NCBI GenBank assembly: GCA_004173455.1
Contig: SECL01000035.1
Span: 1-55,736, forward strand
From: Moraxellaceae bacterium
Lineage (GTDB): Bacteria > Pseudomonadota > Gammaproteobacteria > Pseudomonadales > Moraxellaceae
Reading direction: 5' to 3'
Length of the DNA: 55,736 bases
Shown here: in pieces, positions 16,830 to 26,318 of the stretch
How positions within the stretch are numbered: the stretch's first letter is position 1
Layout of the letters: each line of letters starts with the position of its first letter
The notes under the pieces: model-generated
Told to the model about the DNA's origin: nothing
What the model saw: the letters and a program-made list of their open reading frames with translations, nothing else
Databases searched by the model: none
Position numbers and translations under genes: made by a program

Positions 16830-16895
16830 GCGATTTCCTTTTATTCCATAAAATCTATGATATCAATGTGATGTAAGCTACTGGCTGTATTGGCC

Positions 16896-18098
16896 TTATT
16901 CACCTAGCCCTAGAACCTGACGGGTTTCCGCAGCAATGCGACCTTCTTCATTGGTGGGAATCACCCAGATTTGTGGCCCTTGTCCGGCATCAATGCGCCC
17001 TTCTGCGCCCGCATACATACGCTGGTTTTGTTGCTGGTTGAGGGTGCAGCCAAAGTGCGGCAACAGAGCAATGGTTTTGGCACGGATCTCAGCGGCATTT
17101 TCACCAATGCCACCGGTAAAAATCAGGCCATGCAGCATGGGCAGCGCGCAGCTCATCGCAGCTAATGATTTGGCCAGCCGATAGCAAAACACATCCACGG
17201 CAAGCTGCGCCTGTTGATGTCCGTGTTTAGCAGCATCCACCAGCGTACGCATGTCGTTGGATAGGCTGGACAGTCCCAGTAAGCCACTTTCGCGGTTCAG
17301 CACCTCATCAATTTGATGCAATGACCAGCCCAGATTGTCGGCTAGAAAACGATGCAAACCGGGGTCGACATCACCACTACGCGTCCCCATGACCACCCCT
17401 TCTAGCGGGGTCAGACCCATGCTGGTGTCCATGCTTTGCCCATTCCAGATGGCACAAGTCGAGCAACCATTACCGAGATGTGCCGTGAGCCAACCCCCTT
17501 GATCCGGCGTGCCAGCCAGTGTACTGGCGCGCTGACTGACATAGGCATGACTGGTGCCATGAAAACCATAGCGGCGTACCGCATAATCAGTATATAAATT
17601 TTCTGGAATGGCATAACGGTAGGCTGTGGGTGGCATAGTCTGATGAAATGCGGTATCAAAAACAGCCACTTGCGGTAAATTTGGAAATAGCGCCAACGTG
17701 GCTTCAATACCCAGTAGATTGGCTGGATTGTGTAACGGTGCCAGCGCCGAGGTTTGCCGGATGGTGGCGATGACCTGCGCATCAATTTGCACAGCTTGCG
17801 TGAATTTTTCTCCGCCATGTACCACCCGATGTCCAATCGCCACAGGTTGATAATCGGACAACTGCGCCAGAATATAATGCAAGGCATCGGCATGGCTGGT
17901 CGGTTTTGACTCGATATTGGCATTGTCATTGAACTGATCATTGAATGCGCTGCCATCAGCCTGTGTGCCTTTAATACGTGCTTGCGCCGTGCCCAGATTT
18001 TCTGCCAGTCCGGCAATTTGTGTGCTCAGCCCTTGACCAATCAGCGCATATTTAATGGAAGAAGAACCACAATTAATTACTAGGATGCAAGCAGACAT
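16896..18098 (-). CDS. ackA: Acetate kinase
   Basis: 400 residues, ASKHA-fold kinase making ATP and acetate from acetyl phosphate. It shows [16 protein letters not shown] (phosphate-binding loop 1), [56 protein letters not shown] and [13 protein letters not shown]. The ATG at 18098 gives the normal family length and has GAGAA six bases upstream; an earlier in-frame start would add nine residues. It forms the acetate overflow pathway with pta. Confidence 0.96.
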   Translation of the reverse strand: MSACILVINCGSSSIKYALIGQGLSTQIAGLAENLGTAQARIKGTQADGSAFNDQFNDNANIESKPTSHADALHYILAQLSDYQPVAIGHRVVHGGEKFTQAVQIDAQVIATIRQTSALAPLHNPANLLGIEATLALFPNLPQVAVFDTAFHQTMPPTAYRYAIPENLYTDYAVRRYGFHGTSHAYVSQRASTLAGTPDQGGWLTAHLGNGCSTCAIWNGQSMDTSMGLTPLEGVVMGTRSGDVDPGLHRFLADNLGWSLHQIDEVLNRESGLLGLSSLSNDMRTLVDAAKHGHQQAQLAVDVFCYRLAKSLAAMSCALPMLHGLIFTGGIGENAAEIRAKTIALLPHFGCTLNQQQNQRMYAGAEGRIDAGQGPQIWVIPTNEEGRIAAETRQVLGLGE

Positions 18099-18261
18099 AT
18101 CATTCTCGGAATCAAATCCAGACAAAATAAAAAAATAAAGCCCATCAAAGGCCTAGCCAATAGACCACAACAATGCAGTATGAATTAAACGACAAAAGTA
18201 ACAAATAAAGCGGCAGCATTTAAGTGTGAATCGGTAATTTTCAATAAAGCTTAAATGAAAC

Positions 18262-18285
18262 TGAGAATTGTTTTTATATGAGAAT
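18262..18285 (+). promoter_or_regulatory. Possible Fur-like AT-rich repeat upstream of the DUF4198 gene
   Basis: TGAGAAT occurs at 18262-18268 and again at 18279-18285. The second copy followed by AAATTTTA partly resembles a Fur half-site pair. The match to the Fur consensus is only moderate. Confidence 0.25.
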
Positions 18286-18344
18286 AAATTTTATAAAAGT
18301 TGCGGTATGATTTGTTTTTGAGCATTTTTAAAAAGGGGATCCAC

Positions 18345-19169
18345 ATGTTTAAAGCCATGATAAGCATCGGCTTGCTTAGTACAAGTCTTATGCTAACCAG
18401 TACTGTCAGTGCACATCAGGCTTATATTTTGCCATTGAGCGATCTGCCGCAAGGCAAGCAGGTATTGTTGCATGCAGGTTATACCGAAGATTTGTTTGTG
18501 CCGGAATTTCCATTAAAGGCACAGTATTATCGTGTCAATCCGCAAGGTCAACAGCAGGAAATCGCGCCTGTGACGGGTTTGCAAAGTGCCACGCTAATTG
18601 AATTGCCACTGGAGCAGCAGGGTACTTATAAGATATTTGCACTGGTTGAACACAGCACCAATTATGTCCAGCAAAAGGGCATTTGGAAAGCAGTGTATGA
18701 CATGCCTGCAAGTCAAGCGCCTGCCGCTAGTGAGCGCCCTTATTTATTAAGCAGCGAAGTTAAGGACACCGACCAGAAACGTGTCAGTAAAGCCTATGGC
18801 CAAGTGGTGAGTTATGTGAGTAAAGGCAGCCCAACCTCACAGGTGCTGACACCTAGCGGCAAAGGACTGGAATTAAAATTTGACCAGCATCCCAATCAGC
18901 TTAAACAGGCCGAAGGATTGGCGTTTCAGGTGTTGTTTGATGGCAAACCAGTCGCCAATACTGGCTTGCACGTCGAACAAGCGGGTGGCGTGCATGCTGA
19001 TGCAGCAGAGGACACACCGGATGCGGTGTCTGATAAAGACGGAAAAGTGCAAATTCAGTTCAAACAGCTGGGTCAGTATTTAATTAAAACCAGCTATCCA
19101 AAAACTAAGACTGATGAACAACCTGCTGCCGATGTTTATCACTATGCATTAACTATTACAGTGAGATAG
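18345..19169 (+). CDS. Periplasmic DUF4198 protein
   Basis: 274 residues. A Sec signal peptide (MFKAMISIGLLSTSLMLTST, cleaved near VSAHQA) leads into a mature protein beginning with the HQAYILP sequence typical of DUF4198 proteins. The N-terminal histidine often lies at a metal-binding site, and relatives accompany metal-uptake genes (nickel, cobalt or iron). Beta-rich segments and LEVEQ/ADAAEDT-type acidic stretches follow, ending in a KDGKVQIQFKQLGQYLIKTSY immunoglobulin-like motif. GGGG lies seven bases before the ATG at 18345. It is transcribed alone; no TonB receptor is adjacent. The family assignment is reasonable; the metal role is inferred. Confidence 0.75.
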   Translation: MFKAMISIGLLSTSLMLTSTVSAHQAYILPLSDLPQGKQVLLHAGYTEDLFVPEFPLKAQYYRVNPQGQQQEIAPVTGLQSATLIELPLEQQGTYKIFALVEHSTNYVQQKGIWKAVYDMPASQAPAASERPYLLSSEVKDTDQKRVSKAYGQVVSYVSKGSPTSQVLTPSGKGLELKFDQHPNQLKQAEGLAFQVLFDGKPVANTGLHVEQAGGVHADAAEDTPDAVSDKDGKVQIQFKQLGQYLIKTSYPKTKTDEQPAADVYHYALTITVR

Positions 19170-19193
19170 CGAATAATTCAGGGGAATATAACC

Positions 19194-19229
19194 AAAAAGG
19201 GCTGCCTTTAGTTGATGGCAACCCTTTTT
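19194..19229. terminator. Terminator between DUF4198 gene and proA
   Basis: AAAAAGGGCTGCC and GGCAACCCTTTTT form a stem with one mismatch. A-runs and T-runs on either side serve both converging genes. Confidence 0.85.
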
Positions 19230-19258
19230 AGTTGTTCTAAAAAGTCATAAACGCCTGT

Positions 19259-20527
19259 TTAGTGACGAATCTGGCCATCACCCAGCACAATCCATTTTTG
19301 TGAGGTCAGACCTTCCAGCCCAACCGGTCCACGCGCATGAATCTTGTCGGTAGAAATACCAATTTCAGCCCCTAGGCCATATTCAAAGCCATCGGCAAAA
19401 CGGGTAGAAGCATTGACCATGACCGAGCTGGAATCTACTTCACGCAAAAACTGTCGTACCACACTATAGTTTTCAGTCACAATGGCATCGGTATGGTGTG
19501 AGCCATACTGGTTAATATGGTCAATGGCCTGTGTTACCCCATCCACAATTTTGATGGCCAGCACCGGCCCAAGATATTCAGTGTACCAGTCTTCTTCAGT
19601 TGCTTTGGCCATTATAGTTTCACCCAGAATACGCCGGGTTTCATCACAGCCACGCAGCTCTACGCCTTGCTCCAAATACAGCTCGGCAATGGTTGGCAGA
19701 AAAACCTCAGCAATCGGTTCATCCAGCAGCAGGGTTTCCATGGCATTGCACACGCCATAGCGATGGGTTTTGGAATTAAAACAAATCGGCAAGGCTTTTT
19801 GTAGATCCGCCTGACGTTCTACAAACACATGACAGTTGCCGTCCAGATGCTTGATCACTGGAATGCTGGCTTCATTGGTAATGCGTTCAATCAGGCTTTT
19901 ACCACCACGTGGTACAATCACATCGACAAACTCGGATAGGGTAATCAGCAGGCCCACTGCATCCCGATCCGGCGTATCAATCACCTGCACGCAATGCTCA
20001 GGCAGGTGCGCGGCACGCAAGCCATTTTGGATGCATTTGGCAATGGCCTGATTGGATTCAAACGCCTCCGAGCCACCACGCAAAATAATGGCATTACCGG
20101 ATTTGAGTGCCAGCGATGCCGCTTCCAATGTCACGTTAGGCCGTGATTCATAAATCATACCCACCACGCCCAGCGGCACGCGCATCTTGCCAATCTGGAT
20201 ACCCGATGGACGATAAGCCAGATCAGTAATCACACCCACCGGATCAATCAGCGCAATTACATCCTTTAAGCCTTGTAACATGCCTTCGAAACGGGTAGAA
20301 GTCAGTTCCAGCCGATCCAGCAGCGCAGCCTCCAGATTGCGTTCCTGACCGCGTTGCATATCCTTGCTATTGGCGGCCAGAATATGTTGGCGACCTGCTT
20401 GTAAGGCATCATAAATGCAAGACAGGGCGGCGTTTTTATTTTCTGTCGGCGCACCCGATAGCACCCGTGCGGCAGCACGCGCTTGTTGCCCTAACGTTTG
20501 CATATAATCGTTGAGTGATCCGGACAT
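19259..20527 (-). CDS. proA: Glutamate-5-semialdehyde dehydrogenase (gamma-glutamyl phosphate reductase)
   Basis: 422 residues, an aldehyde-dehydrogenase-fold enzyme catalysing the NADPH-dependent second step of proline synthesis. Family features are [35 protein letters not shown], the active-site cysteine in [12 protein letters not shown], and [22 protein letters not shown]. The ATG at 20527 gives [13 protein letters not shown], with the normal length. It stands alone; proB is not in the window. Confidence 0.96.
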   Translation of the reverse strand: MSGSLNDYMQTLGQQARAAARVLSGAPTENKNAALSCIYDALQAGRQHILAANSKDMQRGQERNLEAALLDRLELTSTRFEGMLQGLKDVIALIDPVGVITDLAYRPSGIQIGKMRVPLGVVGMIYESRPNVTLEAASLALKSGNAIILRGGSEAFESNQAIAKCIQNGLRAAHLPEHCVQVIDTPDRDAVGLLITLSEFVDVIVPRGGKSLIERITNEASIPVIKHLDGNCHVFVERQADLQKALPICFNSKTHRYGVCNAMETLLLDEPIAEVFLPTIAELYLEQGVELRGCDETRRILGETIMAKATEEDWYTEYLGPVLAIKIVDGVTQAIDHINQYGSHHTDAIVTENYSVVRQFLREVDSSSVMVNASTRFADGFEYGLGAEIGISTDKIHARGPVGLEGLTSQKWIVLGDGQIRH

Positions 20528-20876
20528 TGTTATTTCCAATAAGGTATGAAGATTGAATGGACTAGTTTATCAGCAAACTGATTTTAGCGGTATATTTGCC
20601 GTCATTGTGCGGATTGTGTCACTGTTCAATAGATTTTATTCATCAGAATTATAGTGTTTTAGTATTTAATATGCTGTTCACAAGCCAGCAACTTATGTTA
20701 TATCTAACACTAACAGAAAGTCTGTAATGAAATGACCAGTCAAGGAATAACTGGGAATGCTGACAGTGATGTCATAAAAGAAATGTAAGTAGTCATGGCA
20801 AAGGAATTTATGCTGCTTATTACTGAAATTAGCCACGCAATACCAATGGATGTCGTGGGGTTACAAGGAGTGTGTT
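20528..20876. other. Intergenic region without a gene
   Basis: About 350 AT-rich bases separate the divergent proA and hydrolase genes. No convincing reading frame or stable hairpin was seen. It should contain both promoters. AAGGAG at 20865-20870 is the ribosome-binding site of the next gene. Confidence 0.4.
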
Positions 20877-22220
20877 ATGAATGCCGTGTGGGCGTTAGGG
20901 CAACAGGATATGCATGATAGCTTGATCCAACGAATTCAACCTCATTGTTTTTTTGACACCTATACGCGTAACAGCTTTAAGGAACCCAGTCGGGCACACT
21001 GGATTGATGGCTGGAAAATCGAATACGTTGCCTTTGGTTTGCAAGAAACCATGCACTTGCCGCCAGTGGTTATTATTGGCGGTGCCTTTCAGAATTTTAA
21101 TTCCTATAAATACTGTGTAGAACAACTACTCGAATGTGGCCCTATCATTCTGGTGGATTTGCCGTCCATGGGTGGTAATCAGCAAATTAGCAATGTTGAA
21201 ACGGGTGTTTCGGCAGGTGTTCTAGAGTTGCCGGAACTGTCTGGTATGCTGGGTCGCTGGATGGATGAAGTAGGTCTGCAAAAAGTCTCTATTATGGGCA
21301 TGTCACTGGGTTCGGTGGTTGCTTCCCATTTTGCCGATCAGCGTCCTGAAAAAATTGAACGTCTGGTATTGATGGGTGTCATGCAAAAAACCCGTCCAAG
21401 CTGGCGTATGTTGCTGGAAGAATCCCTGCACTTAATGCGGGAAGACCGGATGGAAGAATTCGGTCAGGCGGTTATTTTATACCTGATCAATCATGCCCGC
21501 CTTGACCAGACCCGTATGTCACCCACTGCCAAGCGCCTGTTTTTTAGACAAATGGCCGAGTTTGCCACCACAGAACGCCTGCGCTACGAAATCAACTGTA
21601 ATCGCCTATTGCGCCTGCAACATGTGCCCAGTCCACAATGCAAAACCATGGTGGCGTGTGGCGAATTTGACAGCTTTACCCTACCGTTTGAAAATGCCAA
21701 TTTTGCCTTACAATGCAAGGACATGCAGTTTGCCATGATTAAAAATGCCGATCATGTGCCACAGTTGCAGCGTCGCAAGGAAACCATGAACCTGTTTGCA
21801 ACTTTCCTGCAAGGCAAGGACATTGCCGAAGTGGAAGGCGTGCGCGTGCTGAACCGTGAACAAATGCAGAATATGGAGCGTCGCGGTGAAACTCGTTTGC
21901 AGCTCAAACACACCAGTTACCTGATGCGTCACCGGGTACAAGCCGAGCTGGAAACCAATGTTAATGTCGTGGATATCAACTTTTTTGGTGTGTTAATTGA
22001 TGCAGGCAGTATTGAAATGGCGCAGCAACTGTTAGCACAACCCCGCGATATGCGTCTATGCCTGACTGATGTAGACGGACAGGAGCTGGGACTGGAATGC
22101 CTGATTTTTGAGGCACAAGGGCAACGGGTGCGTGCCTTGTTTAAGCATGGCAATTTTGAAAATGCATCACGTTTGCAAGCCTTGCTGAAAAGTGATGCAG
22201 TCATCGGTCATTTAATTTGA
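20877..22220 (+). CDS. Alpha/beta hydrolase with a C-terminal PilZ-like domain
   Basis: A 447-residue cytoplasmic protein. The N-terminal two thirds is an alpha/beta hydrolase: an oxyanion-type IIGGAFQNFNSY, the nucleophile elbow GMSLG (Ser143), a likely acid Asp265 in CGEFDSFT and His293 in NADHVPQ. The last 120 residues look like PilZ: RGETR at 336-340 fits RxxxR, and DINFFG at 366-371 fits (D/N)xSxxG except Asn replaces Ser. PilZ domains bind cyclic di-GMP, so enzyme activity may be allosterically set by it. The ATG at 20877 has AAGGAG six bases upstream. The substrate is unknown; RhlA-like acyltransferase is one alternative for the hydrolase part. Confidence 0.7.
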   Translation: MNAVWALGQQDMHDSLIQRIQPHCFFDTYTRNSFKEPSRAHWIDGWKIEYVAFGLQETMHLPPVVIIGGAFQNFNSYKYCVEQLLECGPIILVDLPSMGGNQQISNVETGVSAGVLELPELSGMLGRWMDEVGLQKVSIMGMSLGSVVASHFADQRPEKIERLVLMGVMQKTRPSWRMLLEESLHLMREDRMEEFGQAVILYLINHARLDQTRMSPTAKRLFFRQMAEFATTERLRYEINCNRLLRLQHVPSPQCKTMVACGEFDSFTLPFENANFALQCKDMQFAMIKNADHVPQLQRRKETMNLFATFLQGKDIAEVEGVRVLNREQMQNMERRGETRLQLKHTSYLMRHRVQAELETNVNVVDINFFGVLIDAGSIEMAQQLLAQPRDMRLCLTDVDGQELGLECLIFEAQGQRVRALFKHGNFENASRLQALLKSDAVIGHLI

Positions 22221-22282
22221 CCCTGTGATATTTTTTATGGTTCTAAAGTTTAATCAATAAAGTGTTTGAATTTACCAGTTTC

Positions 22283-22323
22283 ACTGACAGTAAGGCTATT
22301 TCCGACTTACTGTCAGTTTTTTT
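22283..22323 (+). terminator. Rho-independent terminator
   Basis: ACTGACAGTAAG and CTTACTGTCAGT are perfectly complementary over 12 bp. They are followed by seven T. It ends the hydrolase-PilZ transcript. Confidence 0.92.
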
Positions 22324-22429
22324 ATACTTAAAAATTATGTTATAGCCGTTGTTTGCCTGAATTGCTTAAATTACAATCCATAAAAATATTCCTACCCATT
22401 ACATCAATGGGTAGGCGAATACGCGCAGA

Positions 22430-23143
22430 TTAATAACCGGTCAGGTTGTGATAAATCATCCACATTGCCATCAAGATCAGCAGCGCGATCAAGGGTTCCA
22501 GTGCCAAAAAGAAGCGCGGGACAGGGCGTTGCGCTGGCAATTGAATGACCGCATGAGCGTGGTTGTGTTCATCATGCGCTACAGCAAGTGAATCGTGCTG
22601 GGTTTCATCAAGAGTTTGAGTATTCATTTGGCTGGCATCCATCATCATTTTATTGAGGCTTGCAATACTGGCATTTAGATCAACAGCGGTTTCGGTGGGA
22701 GCGGTTTGACCCTGTAATTCGTTCAGGTTTAACACGCGCCATACTTGATCCGGCGCAGCGCCGGCCAGATATTCAGCCTGTCCTTGAATCAGCTCGGAAA
22801 CTCCGGCCTGCTCCAGATTGGCGGCGCTATCCAGACTATGAATTTCAGCACTGGTATAAGTATAGAGCTGGCCAATGATGGGTTTAAAATCTTCAACCGA
22901 CAGGGTCGTGGTTGTGGCAAGTTGGCTTATGGCCTGATCATCCAGATCTTGCCAAAACAGGCTATGATCCTGTGCTGTGATGGATTGGTACAATGCCGGA
23001 CTATTGGTACGGTCGAGTACGATAAGTTGACCCAGCACGATGGCTACGAGTTCGCGCTGATGGTCTGGATCAAGGGTGGGCAGCAGCGCCTGAATATCCG
23101 CCTGACGGCTATTTTGCAAATGATCGAGTAGTGAAAACGCCAT
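22430..23143 (-). CDS. Tail-anchored protein of unknown function downstream of sspB
   Basis: 237 residues, not confidently assigned. The helical N-terminal 130 residues (repeating LLPTLDPDHQRELVAIVLGQ-like segments) weakly recall DUF937-type proteins. A linker with HDEHNHAHA (residues about 187-195) could bind metal. A single C-terminal helix (about 213-232, FFLALEPLIALLILMAMW) would leave the bulk in the cytoplasm. GAGGAA precedes the ATG. It starts 43 bases after sspB, so it probably shares the sspA-sspB transcript. Confidence 0.55.
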   Translation of the reverse strand: MAFSLLDHLQNSRQADIQALLPTLDPDHQRELVAIVLGQLIVLDRTNSPALYQSITAQDHSLFWQDLDDQAISQLATTTTLSVEDFKPIIGQLYTYTSAEIHSLDSAANLEQAGVSELIQGQAEYLAGAAPDQVWRVLNLNELQGQTAPTETAVDLNASIASLNKMMMDASQMNTQTLDETQHDSLAVAHDEHNHAHAVIQLPAQRPVPRFFLALEPLIALLILMAMWMIYHNLTGY

Positions 23144-23186
23144 ACGGTGTTCCTCGGTTAAGATAAAATCCGGTTAGTCCCGCCTG

Positions 23187-23633
23187 TTAATCCAAAATAC
23201 GCAAGCTGGGTTTTTTGGTTGGTGTGGCATCGGTGGTAGGTTTGGTATTTTCGCTAGCCGAGTGCTCAGGTTGCACTTGCGAACTACCACTATCAGCTTG
23301 GTAGCCTTCATATTCCTGCGGGTCAAAAAATAGTCCTTGGCCATTTTCACGGGCATAGAGTCCTAATACTGCTGCCATAGGAACATAGAGCTGCTGCGAA
23401 ACACCACCAAAACGGGCGCTAAAGCTTACCACGTCATTGCTCATGAGCATCTGGCTCACGGCATGCGGTGCAATGTTCAGCACAATCTGGCCATCCTGAA
23501 CATGTTGGCGTGGCACCTGCACATTGGGTAGCTCGGCATTGACCAGCAAGTAGGGTGTCAGTTGGTTGTCATTGGTCCATTCATAAATTGCCCGCAGCAA
23601 ATAGGGACGTGTTGGGATCATTTCAGTAGACAT
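23187..23633 (-). CDS. sspB: ClpXP specificity-enhancing factor
   Basis: 148 residues. SspB binds ssrA-tagged proteins from stalled ribosomes and hands them to ClpXP. The N-terminal dimer and peptide-binding domain is clear: TRPYLLRAIYEWTNDNQLTPYLLV, VLNIAPHAVSQM, FSARFGGVSQQLYVPMAAVLGLYARENG. A flexible Ser/Pro/Thr-rich linker follows, ending in PKKPSLRILD-like sequence (here TKKPSLRILD), the ClpX-docking tail typical of the family. It is 4 bases after sspA, forming the classical sspAB operon. Confidence 0.95.
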   Translation of the reverse strand: MSTEMIPTRPYLLRAIYEWTNDNQLTPYLLVNAELPNVQVPRQHVQDGQIVLNIAPHAVSQMLMSNDVVSFSARFGGVSQQLYVPMAAVLGLYARENGQGLFFDPQEYEGYQADSGSSQVQPEHSASENTKPTTDATPTKKPSLRILD

Positions 23634-23637
23634 GGCA

Positions 23638-24288
23638 TTACCTGTGCAGTGGATATTGCTGTTTATGGCGTTCCAGTTCGGTAAGGGACGCGATAAAAGC
23701 AGGTCGTTCAAAAAGTCTTTTACAATAGGCCAGCAGGGGCTTGCAATGGGCGCTTGGTAAATGAATCTGCATTTGGGGTAGTCGCCATAATAGTGGCGCT
23801 AAGATGCAGTCGTTATAGCCAAATTGCTCGCTCATAAAAAAAGGAAAGTGCGCAAACAGCGGCGACAGGCTGACCAAGGACTGGCTTAAACTCTGGCGGG
23901 CTTTGCTGGCGGCTTTTTCATCTAGCGTGTCGGGATGGCGTAACAGGATATCGGCCAGTTTCATCCAGTCCTGTTCAATACGCCATGCATACTGACGCTG
24001 TTCAGCACGCAGGTTGGGCGTGTCAGGCAGCAGCTTGGATTGTCGATAGCGCTCATCCAGATATTCTAAAATAACGTGGCTTTCATACAAACGCACCTGA
24101 CGTTCAACCAGTGTGGGTAGTTGATTATAAGGATTGAGATCGGCCACATCTTCAGAAAATTCGTCTACCAGCACCAATTGGTACTTTACATTTTTTTCGG
24201 CCAATGCCAGCCGGATACGATGGCTATAATGATCATCCGGATGGCTATAGAGAACAATACCTTGTTGTGGTGCTAACTCGTTATTCAT
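23638..24288 (-). CDS. sspA: Stringent starvation protein A
   Basis: 216 residues, a glutathione-S-transferase-fold RNA polymerase-associated protein rather than an active transferase. Thioredoxin-like domain: GIVLYSHPDDHYSHRIRLALAEKN and NPYNQLPTLVERQVRLYESHVILEYLDERY. An all-helical C-terminal part with FGYNDCILAPLLWRL follows. The start is at MNNELAPQQ. In E. coli SspA supports stress survival and phage P1 late transcription. The rplM-rpsI genes usually just upstream are present here but separated by alkB and an acyltransferase gene. Confidence 0.95.
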   Translation of the reverse strand: MNNELAPQQGIVLYSHPDDHYSHRIRLALAEKNVKYQLVLVDEFSEDVADLNPYNQLPTLVERQVRLYESHVILEYLDERYRQSKLLPDTPNLRAEQRQYAWRIEQDWMKLADILLRHPDTLDEKAASKARQSLSQSLVSLSPLFAHFPFFMSEQFGYNDCILAPLLWRLPQMQIHLPSAHCKPLLAYCKRLFERPAFIASLTELERHKQQYPLHR

Positions 24289-24567
24289 ATTGCCAAAAGG
24301 CTATTTCATTAAAATTGCAGGATACGCGAGATTATAGCGCGATTATATGGATTGCCCGGTAATAACATGTTTTATTTTTGCAGGCTAGAGCAGGGATCAC
24401 GTTATGAGACGCTTTAAGATGACATGGTTTGTTTTAAGGTGACTGGTTTTGAGATGACTTGTTTTAAAAGCATGTCTTTTGAAATCAGATATTGTTAACT
24501 CACGTACTATCAATCATGCAAATATTGACGTTAGAGCGTGAATCTGTAGGGGTAATCAACCGCTAAA

Positions 24568-24643
24568 GACAACTGATGAAGAAGGGCAACTGATGAATAA
24601 AGGCAAATCGACAGAAACAAACTGACTGAGGCAACTGATGAAT
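24568..24643 (+). repeat. Three direct copies of the alkB start region
   Basis: GGCAACTGATGAAT occurs at 24585-24598 and at 24630-24643, and a close copy (GACAACTGATGAAG) occurs from 24568. The last copy contains the alkB start codon. Upstream, around 24420-24475, lie degenerate repeats of a TGTTTTAAGGTGACTGG-like unit. The 24289-24637 gap contains no other feature that I can support. Confidence 0.6.
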
Positions 24644-25282
24644 CTGGATTTATTTGACACCCTGCCTGCGGGATTAGAAAAAATTGGTGAGCAGTCTGTA
24701 GTATTGCGCCAGTTTGCCAGCCCTATGCAGGATGAGCTCATGGCTGCAATTGATCAGATTAGCCGACAAGCACCATTTCGGCACATGCTAACACCGGGTG
24801 GTTATACCATGTCTGCTGCCATGACCAGTTGTGGATCACTGGGCTGGATTACTGATCGCAAGGGCTATCGCTATCAGTCGGTTGATCCCTTAACCGGAAA
24901 ACGATGGCCTGACATGCCACACGTCTTTCAGGCATTGGCACAACAAGCCGCAAGCATGGCAGGATTTGAGCATTTTCAGCCGGATAGTTGCCTGATCAAT
25001 GTATATGGCGTGGGCGCAAAAATGTCACTGCATCAGGACAAAAACGAAAAGGATATGACCCAGCCAGTGGTGTCAGTATCGTTAGGCATTACAGCAACTT
25101 TTTTATTTGGTGGTTTGCAGCGAAAGGACAATACACAAAAAATTGTATTGCAACACGGTGATGTGGTGGTGTGGGGTGGCGTAGATCGCTTACGCTATCA
25201 TGGGATCTTATCGCTCAAGCCAGCCAGTCATTTACTGCTCGGGGAACGACGTATTAATGTTACTTTTCGGCAGGCAGGTTAG
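24638..25282 (+). CDS. alkB: Alpha-ketoglutarate-dependent DNA repair dioxygenase AlkB
   Basis: 214 residues. It oxidatively removes methyl groups from 1-methyladenine and 3-methylcytosine using Fe(II) and 2-oxoglutarate. Visible are TPGGYTMSAAMTSCG (substrate lid), LHQDKNE with metal ligands His132 and Asp134, a distal His near residue 190 (RYHGI), and the 2-oxoglutarate-binding arginines in RRINVTFR. The length is normal. Its last 23 bases overlap the convergent acyltransferase gene. Several short start-like repeats precede it, but only this ATG joins the frame. Confidence 0.95.
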   Translation: MNLDLFDTLPAGLEKIGEQSVVLRQFASPMQDELMAAIDQISRQAPFRHMLTPGGYTMSAAMTSCGSLGWITDRKGYRYQSVDPLTGKRWPDMPHVFQALAQQAASMAGFEHFQPDSCLINVYGVGAKMSLHQDKNEKDMTQPVVSVSLGITATFLFGGLQRKDNTQKIVLQHGDVVVWGGVDRLRYHGILSLKPASHLLLGERRINVTFRQAG

Positions 25283-26093
25283 TGTCATCCTGCTGGCGTA
25301 GCATGTGTAAGCCAACTTCAATTTGCTGCTGGATGTAATCACGCAATGCCATTTTTTCGTCATCGGAAGCGTTGATAGCTTTATGTTGGGTGGTCAAACG
25401 CGGCATAAACTGGTAAGCCAGTGCCTTGGGCTTGGGTAAAAAGGGAATGTGCCGATAGCCAGTCACAATCGGAAAGAAAAACTCGCCATCCCGCAAAAAG
25501 CGCGCAGAAAAACCACTCTTTTGAGCCAGCTTACCAAGCCATGATTGTTTGAAGTCATTGCCGTCATACACAATATCTAGTGTTTCTTCGCCACCCAGTG
25601 CAGCAAATGGAATAATGTCATAACCGTGCTCAATCGCCAGATCAATAAAACCCATGCGCTGTTTCCAGAATAGCTGATAGGCCTCGCCCTTGTGTTTGAG
25701 CACTTCACGTGAGCCACCCGGATAAATCAGGATATGCTGCCGTGCCTGCATGAGTTTGTGTACAGCCTGCCGCGTGCCATCAAAGGCGCCAAACTGTTGC
25801 AAGGTATTGCGCCATATTGGAAAATAAAAATGGAAATGATCCGCCAGCCCGCGCAACCAGATTTGTTTATGCTGGTAAACGCCCAGCACAAAAGCCGGTG
25901 AATCAAAGCCATAAATGGTGTGATTGCCCACATACAGCGCCGGGCGCTTGGCATCCAGATGCTCTAGGCCATAAAAACGCGGCTTGAACCAGCGTTTACT
26001 CAGCCACCAGACCGGTTGCACAATAGCAGGCGACAGAGGATGAAAATGGGCAACAACATGGGTGGACGGTTTCATAGCAGGCATTCTTATCAT
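25260..26093 (-). CDS. Lysophospholipid acyltransferase family protein
   Basis: 277 residues. A PlsC-like/DGAT-type acyltransferase with NHTIYGFD (His and Asp of the catalytic motif, here spaced by five residues) and YPGGSREVLKHKGEAYQLFW (acyl-acceptor site). FPIVTGYRHIPFLPKPKALAY follows. The spacing and YPGGSRE block match bacterial relatives of diacylglycerol acyltransferases of the MGAT/DGAT2 type. A single N-terminal hydrophobic patch suggests peripheral membrane association. It overlaps alkB by 23 bases at the 3' end. The exact acceptor is unknown. In-frame ATGs at 26084 and 26075 are alternative starts. Confidence 0.8.
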   Translation of the reverse strand: MIRMPAMKPSTHVVAHFHPLSPAIVQPVWWLSKRWFKPRFYGLEHLDAKRPALYVGNHTIYGFDSPAFVLGVYQHKQIWLRGLADHFHFYFPIWRNTLQQFGAFDGTRQAVHKLMQARQHILIYPGGSREVLKHKGEAYQLFWKQRMGFIDLAIEHGYDIIPFAALGGEETLDIVYDGNDFKQSWLGKLAQKSGFSARFLRDGEFFFPIVTGYRHIPFLPKPKALAYQFMPRLTTQHKAINASDDEKMALRDYIQQQIEVGLHMLRQQDDTNLPAEK

Positions 26094-26223
26094 AATGAAA
26101 GATTGATACTGGGCAGCATGTAATGTTGTTTTTAACGTGAATGATAATGTATCACAAGGCTAAATTGTATTTTTGGGTAATGGATAATAAGGAGTAGGGC
26201 AACGTTGTATAAACAGCAGACCT

Positions 26224-26252
26224 AAAAAAACCCCGGTTTCCCGAGGTTTTTT
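26224..26252 (-). terminator. Rho-independent terminator after rpsI
   Basis: AAAAAACC / GGTTTTTT form the base and CGG / CCG the top of the stem around one mismatch, with a 4-base loop. T-runs exist on both strands. It lies just downstream of rpsI. Confidence 0.85.
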
Positions 26253-26318
26253 GAATGGCATTTGCCGAAGCATTTGCCATCCTCGCGAGCCAGTTGGCCA
26301 GCGTTGATTCGTAAAGAA

